From DASTCZ01 sp963704455 (lineage in GTDB: Bacteria > Acidobacteriota > Terriglobia > Acidiferrales > UBA7541), in contig OY969905.1 in assembly GCA_963704455.1 (NCBI GenBank), forward strand, positions 1,364,001-1,428,000: a DNA stretch of 64,000 bases, written 5' to 3'. The notes under the pieces were generated by a model, which worked only from the letters and a program-made list of their open reading frames with translations, had not been told where the DNA came from and did not search any database. Below are positions 8,904-17,569 of this stretch, piece after piece. Made by a program: the position numbers and the translations under genes. The first letter of the stretch is position 1, and each line of letters opens with the position of its first letter.

Positions 8904-9356
8904 TCAATCTTTCAGCGGTGAAACGGAGGGCTGCGACACGTCAAATCCCGAAAGCACGTCGAAGTTTTCAAGCACCGGCAAATCTTGAATCATGCGGAAT
9001 TCCGCTTCGGTTCCAACCTGCGCCGGCGGCGGCACCGGACGCGATGACAGCCACACGCAGAATACCGCAAGCACAGTGACCGCCAGCGCGAACCGCGGTG
9101 ACGGCAATACGCCTGCCCAAAAACCCTGATGAACAGGCTCTGTAGCGAGCCTTGCGCGCAGGCGCGCATCAAACGCACCCGAAGGCTCATGATCCGGAAG
9201 CTCGCCCAGTATATTCCAGACGCCTTGGAATCCTTCGACTCGCGCCCGGCACGCACTGCAATCCACCAGATGCGCCTCGACGGCGCGGCGATCAGACTCC
9301 TTCGCACGCCCATCCAAATAAGAAACCAACCGCTTTTCTATTCGTTCGCAGCTCAT
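8904..9356 (-). CDS. Membrane anti-sigma factor with zinc-binding ZAS motif
   Basis: Probable anti-sigma factor that holds the adjacent ECF sigma factor at the membrane. The N-terminal domain has the H-x3-C-x2-C zinc motif at H29, C33 and C36. A single membrane segment lies at about 89-105, followed by a periplasmic tail of about 45 residues. The start overlaps the sigma factor stop as ATGA, the usual translational coupling of sigma/anti-sigma pairs. The 150-residue length is typical. What signal the periplasmic tail senses cannot be told from the sequence. Confidence 0.88.
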   Translation of the reverse strand: MSCERIEKRLVSYLDGRAKESDRRAVEAHLVDCSACRARVEGFQGVWNILGELPDHEPSGAFDARLRARLATEPVHQGFWAGVLPSPRFALAVTVLAVFCVWLSSRPVPPPAQVGTEAEFRMIQDLPVLENFDVLSGFDVSQPSVSPLKD

Positions 9357-10000
9357 GATGCCCTCTCTGCCCTACCGCTATTAGGGACTACTCGAAATGT
9401 CTGATTGCCTCCCATTGCTACAAGAGGCGCTAATTCCACTCGCAATGTCTCGTACGCTCGAAAGAGCAATGACTTCAGCGCGCTTTCCGAGCAACCCAGC
9501 GTGCGCGCGATATCCGCATAATCCATTTCCTGATACTTGTGCAACAGCACCGCGACGCGCTGTTTATCCGGCAGGGAGTCAACCGCGCGGCGGATCATCG
9601 CGGCTCGGTCGCGTTCCAGGAGCCTGTACTCGACATCCGGCGATTTGTCCGCGACATCAATCCGCGCCTGTTGCTGCTCGCCATCGTCCACCGTTTGATC
9701 AATCGAAACATCCATTTGCCGGTGGCGGCCGTCCCGGATCGAGTTTAGCGCAAGGTTCGTCGCGATGCGGAAAAGCCAGGTGGTGAACTTCGCGCTCGGA
9801 GCATATTCCTTCCGCGCGCGATATACGCGGAGGAAAACTTCTTGCGCCAGATCTTCAGCCTGCGCTGAATCTCGCACCATTCTGTAAAGGAAATTGACCA
9901 GAGGTGTCCGATAGCGGCGGAGCAAGAGCTCAAAGGACGCCTCGTCCCCGGCCCTTACGCCCAGCATCAATTGGACGTCCGACCTGGCCATGACCTCCAC
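9353..10000 (-). CDS. RpoE-type ECF RNA polymerase sigma factor
   Basis: Extracytoplasmic-function sigma factor. Region 2 is seen as RYRTPLVNFLYRMVRDSAQAEDLAQEVF split over about 29-57, with the -10-recognition helix TWLFRIATNLALNSIRD near 74-90. Region 4 (about 140-195) includes LPDKQRVAVLLHKYQEMDYADIA and the recognition helix SESALKSLLFRAYETLR. Length 215. The start used is GTG at 10000, with GAGG about four bases upstream; an ATG three codons later (9991) is the alternative. It heads a three-gene operon with anti-sigma factor and DUF3106 protein. Confidence 0.92.
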   Translation of the reverse strand: MEVMARSDVQLMLGVRAGDEASFELLLRRYRTPLVNFLYRMVRDSAQAEDLAQEVFLRVYRARKEYAPSAKFTTWLFRIATNLALNSIRDGRHRQMDVSIDQTVDDGEQQQARIDVADKSPDVEYRLLERDRAAMIRRAVDSLPDKQRVAVLLHKYQEMDYADIARTLGCSESALKSLLFRAYETLRVELAPLVAMGGNQTFRVVPNSGRAERAS

Positions 10001-10029
10001 AATACCTCAAACCCTAATCCGGTCAAAAA

Positions 10030-10061
10030 GTTGCGTCCGGGGATGCCACCCAGGGTGCAAC
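10030..10061. repeat. Imperfect inverted repeat upstream of the ECF sigma operon
   Basis: GTTGCGTCC (10030-10038) and GGGTGCAAC (10053-10061) pair at seven of nine positions around a 14-base centre. It lies 30-61 bases upstream of the sigma factor start, in the 123-base gap between that operon and the ZIP gene. It could be an operator or overlap an autoregulated ECF promoter; no assignment is possible. Confidence 0.4.
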
Positions 10062-10123
10062 CTGCCCCCTAGCCCCCTAACTCCCTCCATTGGGGCTGGG
10101 AGATATCACGCTGCCCTGCCCTT

Positions 10124-10861
10124 CTACCCGATGAATAGCCTGTGCAACAGGAAAACCATCGCCAGCCCGAAAAACACAAGAATCGGCATTACTGGCCCCG
10201 GCTCGCGGTTGACCTCGGGAATAAGGTCCGACGCCGCAACATAGAGTGTTACCCCGCCCGCCAGCGGCAGCGCAAATCGCACCTCGGTGCGAAACGCGCT
10301 CATCAGCAGGACCCCAGCGATGGTTGCGATACCCAGAATCACAGCGGCCCACAACGAGCTTTTCCTGCTGCGCCCAGTGGCCATCATCAACGACGAAATC
10401 GCAAACCCTTCCGGCAGCTTGTGCAGAATGATCGCAAGGAAAATTACCCAGCCAAGCCATGTTGACACCAGAAAACCCGACGCGATCGCGACACCGTCGA
10501 AAAATGCGTGAATCACCAGACCCAGCAGCGCGGAAAGTCCAACGTGATGATGGGTTACCGCTTCCGTGTGCGTCTCTTCGCCAAAGTGAAAGTGCGGCAC
10601 GAGCGTGTGCTCGAAAAGATGAACGAGAAAATAGCCGATGAGCATGCAGAGCACCGCGGCTTCTGTGCCCACAAGGTGCAGCGATTCGGGGAGGACATCG
10701 AGAAAAACCACGCCGAGCATGAACCCCGCGCCAAGCGCGAGAAAATATTTCAGGAACTGTCGCGACCAATCGCGGCGCACGACAAATAATCCGCCGAGCA
10801 CATTTCCAAATGCGGCGGCAAGGCCAAGTCCCAGTGCGAGTGCGATGCGTGAGGCGTCCAT
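10124..10861 (-). CDS. ZIP-family divalent metal transporter
   Basis: Inner-membrane permease expected to import zinc or a related divalent metal. The 245 residues hold about seven to eight hydrophobic segments. The two metal-binding helices are recognisable: HAFFDG at 118-123 and HKLPEG at 147-152. Between them and the third segment lies a His-rich loop (about 81-106, including HFHFGEETHTEAVTHHH) typical of ZIP proteins. It lies between ychF and the sigma operon with no coupling, so it is probably transcribed independently or with ychF, which ends 10 bases upstream. Confidence 0.9.
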   Translation of the reverse strand: MDASRIALALGLGLAAAFGNVLGGLFVVRRDWSRQFLKYFLALGAGFMLGVVFLDVLPESLHLVGTEAAVLCMLIGYFLVHLFEHTLVPHFHFGEETHTEAVTHHHVGLSALLGLVIHAFFDGVAIASGFLVSTWLGWVIFLAIILHKLPEGFAISSLMMATGRSRKSSLWAAVILGIATIAGVLLMSAFRTEVRFALPLAGGVTLYVAASDLIPEVNREPGPVMPILVFFGLAMVFLLHRLFIG

Positions 10862-10871
10862 CGAATTCGTC

Positions 10872-11948
10872 TCAGCCGGAGTGGCGGAACAGGATTACAT
10901 CGCCTTCCTGCACCACGTACTCCTTCCCTTCCAGGCGCAGCCAGCCGCGCTCGCGCGCCCCCGCCCAGCCTCCCGCTTCAAGCAATTGGTCCCAGCGCAC
11001 CACTTCGGCCTTGATGAAGCCTTTCTCGATGTCTGTGTGGATCACCCCCGCTGCTTTCTGTGCCGACATGCCGTGATGGATCGTCCACGCGCGCACTTCC
11101 GGCTCGCCCGCGGTAAAAAACGAAGTCAGTCCGAGGAGTTTATATGTCGCATGGATAACGCGGTCGAGCCCCGGCGATTTCAGTCCGTACGCTGAAAGCA
11201 ATTCGGTGGCTTCGGCATCGCCAAGCTCCGCAAGCTCCGCTTCGATGCGCCCGCAAATTGGAACAACAATCGTGTTCGGTTTGCCGGCAAGTTTGCCAAG
11301 TCCGTGTTTTTCTCCCGCGGTCTCCAATTCGGCTGCGTCCTCGTCGCCCAGATTCAGCACATAAAGCATCGGCCGCTGCGAGAGGAATTTGAAGCCCGCG
11401 ATTTTTTTGCTTTCGTCCGGTGTGAATTCCAATTCGCGCAGCGGCTGGCCCGCCTCCAGCGCGACCCTGCAGCGATTGATCGCGGCCTGTTCCTGCTCCA
11501 GCACAGGGTCCTTCTTTTTTTTGATGTCTTTTTCCAGGCGCTCGAGTCGCCGCATCACCTGATCTAGATCCGCCAGCATCAATTCCAGATCCAGGTTCTC
11601 GGCGTCGCGCATCGGGTCGGCGGAGCCCGCCGGATGCGGCACGGCGGCGTTTTCAAACACGCGCACAACGTGCGCCAGCGCATCCACCTCGCGAAGCTGC
11701 ACCAGAGACGCCGACTCGCGCGCTTTCTCATGCGCCAGCCCCCCGACATCCACATATTCCACCGTGGCATAAGTAATTTTCTTTGGCTTGAAGAGGACAG
11801 CGAGTTGCTCCAACCTTTTTTCCGGCACTTTCGCGACGCCGACATGCGACGCCGCCTGCCCGGCGCGCATATCCAAGTGCGCCTTAGTCAAAATCTTGAA
11901 AAGTGTGGTCTTCCCTGTCTGGGGAAGACCAATTATTCCTGTTTGCAT
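10872..11948 (-). CDS. ychF: YchF/OLA1-family nucleotide-binding protein
   Basis: Universal Obg-related P-loop ATPase/GTPase that binds ribosomes and affects stress responses. From the ATG at 11948 the protein begins MQTGIIGLPQTGKTTLF with the P-loop at 7-14. The helical insertion with coiled-coil character spans about 125-200 and the C-terminal TGS domain about 275-358 (FFTAGEPEVRAWTI and the end VVQEGDVILFR). Length 358 matches the family. A GTG six codons upstream is open but falls within a likely promoter (TGCTAGACT, 11965-11957), so the ATG is preferred. Confidence 0.94.
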   Translation of the reverse strand: MQTGIIGLPQTGKTTLFKILTKAHLDMRAGQAASHVGVAKVPEKRLEQLAVLFKPKKITYATVEYVDVGGLAHEKARESASLVQLREVDALAHVVRVFENAAVPHPAGSADPMRDAENLDLELMLADLDQVMRRLERLEKDIKKKKDPVLEQEQAAINRCRVALEAGQPLRELEFTPDESKKIAGFKFLSQRPMLYVLNLGDEDAAELETAGEKHGLGKLAGKPNTIVVPICGRIEAELAELGDAEATELLSAYGLKSPGLDRVIHATYKLLGLTSFFTAGEPEVRAWTIHHGMSAQKAAGVIHTDIEKGFIKAEVVRWDQLLEAGGWAGARERGWLRLEGKEYVVQEGDVILFRHSG

Positions 11949-11956
11949 CGCGCGGA

Positions 11957-11965
11957 AGTCTAGCA
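11957..11965 (-). promoter_or_regulatory. Extended -10 element of ychF
   Basis: TGCTAGACT on the minus strand is an extended -10 (TGn plus TAGACT). Its last base is separated from the ychF ATG by only eight bases, so the transcript would be leaderless. No clear -35 is seen. Confidence 0.4.
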
Positions 11966-12033
11966 CGGCGCGCGCAGTTGCGCGGAATTGCGGATTTCGC
12001 CGTAACCTTTCCCCCGCCCGGCAGTTTATATTA

Positions 12034-12597
12034 ATGAAGGCAGGAACCGCGGAGAAACCGTTGACGGCTCGCGAGAAAGAAGCTGACGAGAAGCTCCTCG
12101 TTGCAGCGGCGCAGAAGAACCCTGCGCGCTTCGCCGAGCTATACGAGCTTTACTTCGCGCGGGTGTACTCCTACGTCGCGCGGCGCGTCGGTGACCGCGA
12201 CGCTGCGGAAGACCTCACCTCGGAAGTATTTCACTCCGCACTCGCAAATCTTCCGCGGTTTGAGTGGCGCGGCGCGCCTTTCGGCGCTTGGCTGTTTCGC
12301 ATCGCGGCAAACGCCATCGCCGACCGCTGGAAGCGCAACGCGAAGGAGCAGGGTTCACCCGCCGCCGAAGAATTCCATGAGGCCGATTACGCGGATGCCG
12401 GGCGGTGCGCAACACTTTTTCGTTTTGCAAGTGAACTTCCCGCGGACCAGAAGCGCGTGATCGAATTGCGTTTCCAGGAAGAGAAAAGCATCCGCGAAAT
12501 TGCTCAGGAAATTCAGCGCACCGAAGGCGCCGTAAAGCAACTCCAATTCCGGGCGTTGCAAACTCTTCGGGAAAGAATGAAAGAAAGCCATGGCTAA
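12034..12597 (+). CDS. ECF RNA polymerase sigma factor
   Basis: Sigma-70 family ECF factor of 187 residues. Region 2 is RFAELYELYFARVYSYVARRV with the following DRDAAEDLTSEVFHSAL and the helix APFGAWLFRIAANAIADRW (about 80-98). Region 4 ends in EIAQEIQRTEGAVKQLQFRALQTLRERM. The ATG at 12034 is chosen because homology begins soon after; the open frame extends far upstream without coding character. Its stop overlaps by eight bases the start of a gene encoding a VOC-domain fusion protein, suggesting the pair work together. It is divergent from ychF. Confidence 0.9.
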   Translation: MKAGTAEKPLTAREKEADEKLLVAAAQKNPARFAELYELYFARVYSYVARRVGDRDAAEDLTSEVFHSALANLPRFEWRGAPFGAWLFRIAANAIADRWKRNAKEQGSPAAEEFHEADYADAGRCATLFRFASELPADQKRVIELRFQEEKSIREIAQEIQRTEGAVKQLQFRALQTLRERMKESHG

Positions 12598-13576
12598 GCC
12601 ATCGCCGATTGAACAACTCGAACTTGCCGTAGCAGCGGTTCTCTCGCGCCGCGATGCTGAGCTCGCTTCCCTGCCCGCGCGCCTTCGTGAGCTCGCCATG
12701 ATTGCCGCGGATCTCCGCGAAATGCCTCGCATGAATTTCAAAGCTCGCCTGAAAGCCGAATTGCAAAGGAGTGCAGCCATGTCCACAGGAACCAGTCCTC
12801 AGAAATCAATCAAGCTCGCACGCGGAATGTTTCATACCGTGACGCCTTACCTCGCCGCTGTCCGCGGCCTGGAGGTCGTCGAATTTGTGAAGCAGGCCTT
12901 CGGCGCCGAAGAACTTTTCCGCGCCCAAGGCGGAGCCGGCGGCTACCACTGCGAAGTACGCGTCGGGGATTCGATGTTGATGGGTGGTGGTGGCGGAACC
13001 TATCAAGGCCCCGACAATCCCGCGGCAATTTCACTAACCTTGCCCGATGCGGATAGCGCTTATGAAAGCGCGATCCGGCATGGCGCAACTTCAATTTATC
13101 CCCCGACGGACGAACCGTGGGGCGACCGCGATGCCGGTGTAAAAGATGTTGTCGGAAATCGGTGGTATCTCCATACGCGGAGAGTGTCCGAGCACTCGCC
13201 CGAGGACATGCCCACGGTCACGCCGGCATTTTCTGTGAAGGACGGAGCGAAATTCATCGAGTTCCTGAAATCGGCTTTCGGCGCGACGGAAGCATTTCGT
13301 TTGGACGCGCCCGACGGCACAGTCCGCCATGCGAAGCTGCGCATCGGGAATTCAATTATTTCGGTCGGCGAAGCCCACGGCGAATTCCAGCCACTGCCAT
13401 CCTCTATGTACATGTATGTGGATGATGCCGATGCCGTTTACAAGAGCGCGATCGAGGCCGGCGCTACGTCAATGTATCCGGTCGCCCAACAGCCTTACGG
13501 CGATCGCGTCGGCGGCGTGACCGACCCCTTCGGCCACCAGTGGTACATCGCCACAAACGTGAAATCCCACGCGTAG
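12590..13576 (+). CDS. Fusion of a short helical N-terminal segment with two VOC (glyoxalase/PhnB-like) domains
   Basis: The first 60 or so residues (start MAKPSPIEQLELAV, then LREMPRMNFKARLKAEL at about 42-58) form a helical segment of the style found at the N-termini of regulatory partners of ECF sigma factors. Two tandem VOC domains follow: about 80-198 (MFHTVTPYLAAVRGLEVVEF to VVGNRWYLHT) and about 208-322 (TVTPAFSVKDGAKFIEFLKS to DPFGHQWYIAT). Both resemble the PhnB/YdcN branch, whose activities are mostly unknown. The gene overlaps the upstream sigma gene by eight bases. A metal-dependent sensor or anti-sigma role is inference. No signal peptide or membrane segment is visible. Confidence 0.8.
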   Translation: MAKPSPIEQLELAVAAVLSRRDAELASLPARLRELAMIAADLREMPRMNFKARLKAELQRSAAMSTGTSPQKSIKLARGMFHTVTPYLAAVRGLEVVEFVKQAFGAEELFRAQGGAGGYHCEVRVGDSMLMGGGGGTYQGPDNPAAISLTLPDADSAYESAIRHGATSIYPPTDEPWGDRDAGVKDVVGNRWYLHTRRVSEHSPEDMPTVTPAFSVKDGAKFIEFLKSAFGATEAFRLDAPDGTVRHAKLRIGNSIISVGEAHGEFQPLPSSMYMYVDDADAVYKSAIEAGATSMYPVAQQPYGDRVGGVTDPFGHQWYIATNVKSHA

Positions 13577-13671
13577 TAACCAACCTCGAAGGCTCAGAAC
13601 GCAACCGTTCCCTGCCCAGCCTCGTCTATTGTATTGTGCGAAGGGTAGTTTAAGGGGTACGGAACTCAATC

Positions 13672-15468
13672 GTGAATTCTGCGCCTTCAATCAAGAAAGT
13701 GGTAACCCACATTATTGCGGGCGCGGCTGTCCTCCTGACGGCGCTGATCTCTCATTCCATCTTCGCCGCGTCCTTTAGCTCCAACTCTTCAACCGGGAAT
13801 AGCAGCCGGCAAGCGCAGACCTTGTCACCGGGAACTGTTTCCGGCCACGTTTTCAATTCGGCCACGGGCGAGCCGCTCCCAAAAGCCACAGTGACCCTGT
13901 CGCCATCCGCGGATCGCGGTCAAAATCTTGCGAATTCCCAGCAGATGCCTCAGGTCACGCGGAGCATTTCCGACGGCAGCTTTAGTTTTTCAAATGTTGC
14001 CCCGGGAAAATACACCGCGAACGCGGATCACGTCGGCTTCCTCGCGGCGATGTACGGCCAGGGAGAGGGCCGGGGAGGCGCTGAAGTCTTTTCGGTTGGC
14101 CCCGGCCAAAGCGTGGACAAAATTGATTTCAAGCTCGGTCCCGCCGGAGTCATTTCAGGCACCATCCTGGATGAAGACAACGACCCTATGCAGGACGTGC
14201 AGGTTGGCGCCGTTCGTTTGCGCTACGCAAAGAATGGTGCGCGCCAGGAAATTGCTTCACGTTCTGTTTCAACTGACGATCGCGGAGACTACCGCCTCTA
14301 TGGCCTTGTGCCGGGTTTTTATTATGTGCGCGTACAGGGCGGGCCCATCGGCGCGCAAAACAGTGGACCTTCCACCGGCACAGCCTATCGCCCGACCTAT
14401 TTTCCGGGCGTGGGATATATCGATGACGCGCAACGCGTGCAAGTCGCTCCCGGCGCGGAAACGCCGGGCATCAGTTTTTCAGTGGGGACGCAATCGACAC
14501 ATACGATTAGCGGCATGGTGATTGACTCAGGGGGACAATCCGATACGAAGCGCTACATGGTCACCGCGAGTCGAGGCACGAGCTCCACAGGCCAGATTGT
14601 AATAGGCATTGCGGGTGGACAGATGTCCCGCATGTCAAATCCAGACGGCTCTTTCGCAATTCCCGGTGTGCCCTCCGGAGATTACACTTTGTCCGCACGA
14701 TCTCTTCAGGTTCAAGTATCCCCCCAAGGCGGTTCGATTGTTTCCGTGAATGCCTCGGTCGCCCCGGAGCAGGACATAGGCTATGCGACCGTTCGAGTCG
14801 CGGATGGCGATGCCCGCGTCAACATTCCTGTTTCGCATCCGAGCAGCGTCAAAGGCAGGGTGATTGTGGAGGGCACGAACCAACCGCCGCCGCTGCAAGG
14901 CATGCGTTTGTCACTGCAATCGCAGTTGGGCAGTGCTCCCGGGTTCGGCACTCCGGTCTCTAACTTTGACGCGACGGGGGCATTTGAAATCAAGAATATC
15001 GGCTCCGGACAATATACTTTCAACATTATTGGCGGGCAGAGCCAGCTCTACTTGAAGCAGGTTAATTGCACGGGGAAAAATTATTCGACTCAACCCCTTT
15101 CCTTCGAATCTGGTATCGCTCTGAATGATTGTGTTCTTACCCTTGGCGCCGACGCCGGCGCGATCAGCGGACAAGTGACGGATAGCGGAAAACCGGTCGC
15201 GAACCTCGTCGTCGTCGCGATTCCCGAATCGCGAGACTTGCGTCAGTTGGGACGATACACCTTCACAGGTAGGACGGACACGGATGGTAATTTCCTGATA
15301 TCCGCCGTGATCCCCGGTGACTACCTTCTGTTCGCCGTGCCCGCGAATGATGAGCAGTCCTACTTTGCGCCGGATTTCGCCGAAAAAAATATTCGCGACG
15401 CCGAACGCGTCAGCGTCCACGCCAACGAAACGAAGACGATCAATCCCAAGCCTTCTGCCGCTCAATAG
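13672..15468 (+). CDS. Secreted protein with carboxypeptidase-regulatory-like domains, paralogue 1
   Basis: Exported protein of 598 residues. It starts with GTG and a signal peptide (hydrophobic core about 12-31). The chain is a series of Ig-like CarboxypepD_reg modules: the first is SGHVFNSATGEPLPKATVTL (about 59-78) continuing to DGSFSFSNVAPGKYTA; others start near ISGTILDEDNDPMQDVQVGA and AISGQVTDSGKPVANLVVVA. No catalytic domain is present. Such proteins are abundant in Acidobacteriota and may be cell-surface or polysaccharide-binding; the function is unknown. It is followed 65 bases later by a closely similar paralogue, so the pair arose by tandem duplication. Confidence 0.8.
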   Translation: MNSAPSIKKVVTHIIAGAAVLLTALISHSIFAASFSSNSSTGNSSRQAQTLSPGTVSGHVFNSATGEPLPKATVTLSPSADRGQNLANSQQMPQVTRSISDGSFSFSNVAPGKYTANADHVGFLAAMYGQGEGRGGAEVFSVGPGQSVDKIDFKLGPAGVISGTILDEDNDPMQDVQVGAVRLRYAKNGARQEIASRSVSTDDRGDYRLYGLVPGFYYVRVQGGPIGAQNSGPSTGTAYRPTYFPGVGYIDDAQRVQVAPGAETPGISFSVGTQSTHTISGMVIDSGGQSDTKRYMVTASRGTSSTGQIVIGIAGGQMSRMSNPDGSFAIPGVPSGDYTLSARSLQVQVSPQGGSIVSVNASVAPEQDIGYATVRVADGDARVNIPVSHPSSVKGRVIVEGTNQPPPLQGMRLSLQSQLGSAPGFGTPVSNFDATGAFEIKNIGSGQYTFNIIGGQSQLYLKQVNCTGKNYSTQPLSFESGIALNDCVLTLGADAGAISGQVTDSGKPVANLVVVAIPESRDLRQLGRYTFTGRTDTDGNFLISAVIPGDYLLFAVPANDEQSYFAPDFAEKNIRDAERVSVHANETKTINPKPSAAQ

Positions 15469-15533
15469 CGGGCATCCCAATTCCGGCAACTGGTGTCTAA
15501 GTAATCGGGTGCGGTGTGGGACGGGCCACGCAA

Positions 15534-17330
15534 ATGCGGCGATTGCGTTTTCTGTTTGCAATCGCCCTTCGTGTGCTTCCTGGTTTTCTCCTCCTCGTCT
15601 TCCTTCCTCTCGCGAACGTGCGTGCGTTTGCGGCAACGCAGTCCGCGGATCAATCCAACGCGAATTCCCAGAAATCTTCACCGCCCTCCGGACAGATCTC
15701 CGGCCATGTATATCGCGCCGACACCGGCGCGCCCCTCGCAAAAGTGGTGGTTACACTCGATGGCCGTTCCGATGAGGACGGTTCGACTTCCTTATCCCTG
15801 GTAACCGGACCCGACGGATCTTTTGCCTTCGCAGGCCTTACTTCAGGCAAGTACATCTTGAGTGCGGAGCGCTGCGGCTTTATCCAACAAATGCTAAGTG
15901 GTTTTGGCTCAAACGGGCAGGAGGGGAGTGTGTTCATTTCTCTTTCCTCCGGCCAAAAACGTGATGGATTGGACTTTCGTATGATTCAAGGTGGTGTAAT
16001 TTCAGGCGTGGTCACGGACGAAGACGGCGAAGCCGTCCCTGGTCTGCTCGTTTCAGCCGAGGTTTATTCATACAGCCCGGGTGGCGGTCGCAGTGAGAAT
16101 CCAGCTTCCACAGAGTCGGCTCGAACGGATGACAGAGGAAACTTCAGAGTTGTAGAACTGAATCCCGGTTCCTATTTCGTGAAAGTGGAAAAGGACCAAT
16201 CTCGCGGAATTTCCAGCGGCAATATTCTGTACCGCGAAACTTTTTACCCCGATGCTTATTCAATTCGTGACGCCCAGGAAATTCGAGTGCCAGCCGGAGG
16301 AGAAACCTCCGGAATTCATATTGCTGTCCGCCTGCAGCGGGCCTTCTCAATTAAGGGCAAGGTGAATGGCCCATGCCAGGACGAAGATAGGTCCTTCTGT
16401 ATATTATCTGCAACTTCCGCTGACGGCCCCGCGCGGGAGCAATATTCGCGGATTGGCACTGGTGAAAACGGTTCGTATTCTTTGAGCGGCTTTTTTTCGG
16501 GGGAGTATCAAGTTACAGCGACGGCCCGCCGCATGAATCAAAGAGGATTTGTTGGGAGCGGAAGTGTTCGCGTGCAGTTGTTGGACCGTGATGCCGAGGC
16601 TGACATTTCTATTGCTCCGCTTGGCGAAGTTTACGGAGTCGCCTCAAAAGAATCCTCCACGCCGCTGAACCTGCGACACTTGAAGATCGCGCTCTCTCCA
16701 GTCAAATCAGCCGAATTTGGAAGTGGCACTGTGGATTTCACCGCGGACGACGACTCCGAAGGCGCTCCTGTCGACGCCAATGGACACTTTGACGTCACGG
16801 ACATTCATTCCGGCAGATACATTTTCAGTCTTGAATTGAATTTAGACCGCGATCTTAGCAAATCGTCATCGGAAAACGACAATGCGGGTTCCGAGGACAC
16901 AGACTCGATGTATCTCAAGGAGGTCATTTGTTCCGGGCATGACTACGCAAGGCAGCCACTCGATGTGGGCTCCGGCACGAGACTTGGCGAATGCAAAATA
17001 AAAATCGGAAGAGATACGGGGGCTATTAGCGGCATGGTCTTGGATGGGGACAAACCCGTCGCGGGCTTAATCGTCATCGCCATTCCCCAATCCCGCGAAC
17101 TCCGGCAAATCCCGCGTTACACGATGACGGGTCAAACGAATCGCGCCGGCCAATTCACCATTTCCGGCGTTGTTCCCGGCGATTACTTTGTTTTTGCTGT
17201 CTCGAATGATGAGGAGAGAAGTTACTTTTCACTTGACTTCCCAGAAAAAAATCAGCACGACGCTGTAAGTGTGACCGTAAAGCCAAACGAAGCAAAGACT
17301 ATCAACCTCAAGCCGACAACTTCCCAGTAA
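15534..17330 (+). CDS. Secreted protein with carboxypeptidase-regulatory-like domains, paralogue 2
   Basis: Paralogue of the preceding gene, 598 residues from the ATG at 15534, which starts directly before a signal peptide (MRRLRFLFAIALR, hydrophobic to about 27, then AFA). An in-frame GTG at 15516 would add six residues. The first module is ISGHVYRADTGAPLAKVVVT. The last module, AISGMVLDGDKPVAGLIVIA through SRELRQIPRYTMTGQT and SGVVPGDYFVFAVSNDEE, aligns almost residue for residue with paralogue 1, while the middle part (Asp/Ser/Glu-rich around 430-455) has diverged. No enzymatic domain is visible. About 240 bases of non-coding sequence follow before the convergent DUF4149 gene. Confidence 0.8.
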   Translation: MRRLRFLFAIALRVLPGFLLLVFLPLANVRAFAATQSADQSNANSQKSSPPSGQISGHVYRADTGAPLAKVVVTLDGRSDEDGSTSLSLVTGPDGSFAFAGLTSGKYILSAERCGFIQQMLSGFGSNGQEGSVFISLSSGQKRDGLDFRMIQGGVISGVVTDEDGEAVPGLLVSAEVYSYSPGGGRSENPASTESARTDDRGNFRVVELNPGSYFVKVEKDQSRGISSGNILYRETFYPDAYSIRDAQEIRVPAGGETSGIHIAVRLQRAFSIKGKVNGPCQDEDRSFCILSATSADGPAREQYSRIGTGENGSYSLSGFFSGEYQVTATARRMNQRGFVGSGSVRVQLLDRDAEADISIAPLGEVYGVASKESSTPLNLRHLKIALSPVKSAEFGSGTVDFTADDDSEGAPVDANGHFDVTDIHSGRYIFSLELNLDRDLSKSSSENDNAGSEDTDSMYLKEVICSGHDYARQPLDVGSGTRLGECKIKIGRDTGAISGMVLDGDKPVAGLIVIAIPQSRELRQIPRYTMTGQTNRAGQFTISGVVPGDYFVFAVSNDEERSYFSLDFPEKNQHDAVSVTVKPNEAKTINLKPTTSQ

Positions 17331-17569
17331 CGAAATTCCTCTTTTTTTGACCGTTTTCAAAATAATTTGAGTGCTGTGTCCGACCTTCCGAGGAGAACAT
17401 ACTGAAAATAAAGCACATACGCGAAGACAATCTACACAGCAGTAGCTGGCAACCCCAATTGGCCCCAAAAGCGTCTAAGTAAGTGGAATAGAGGTGCGAG
17501 TACCCGCCAGACTTTCCTTTTGCCCCCAGGAACAAAATCCCTGATATCCAGTTTTTCTCTGCGGCTTTG

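Noticed and set aside
17308..17535. Small minus-strand frame in the gap after the second secreted paralogue
   Set aside because: 75 codons, no ribosome-binding site, composition unlike neighbours, no recognisable motif.
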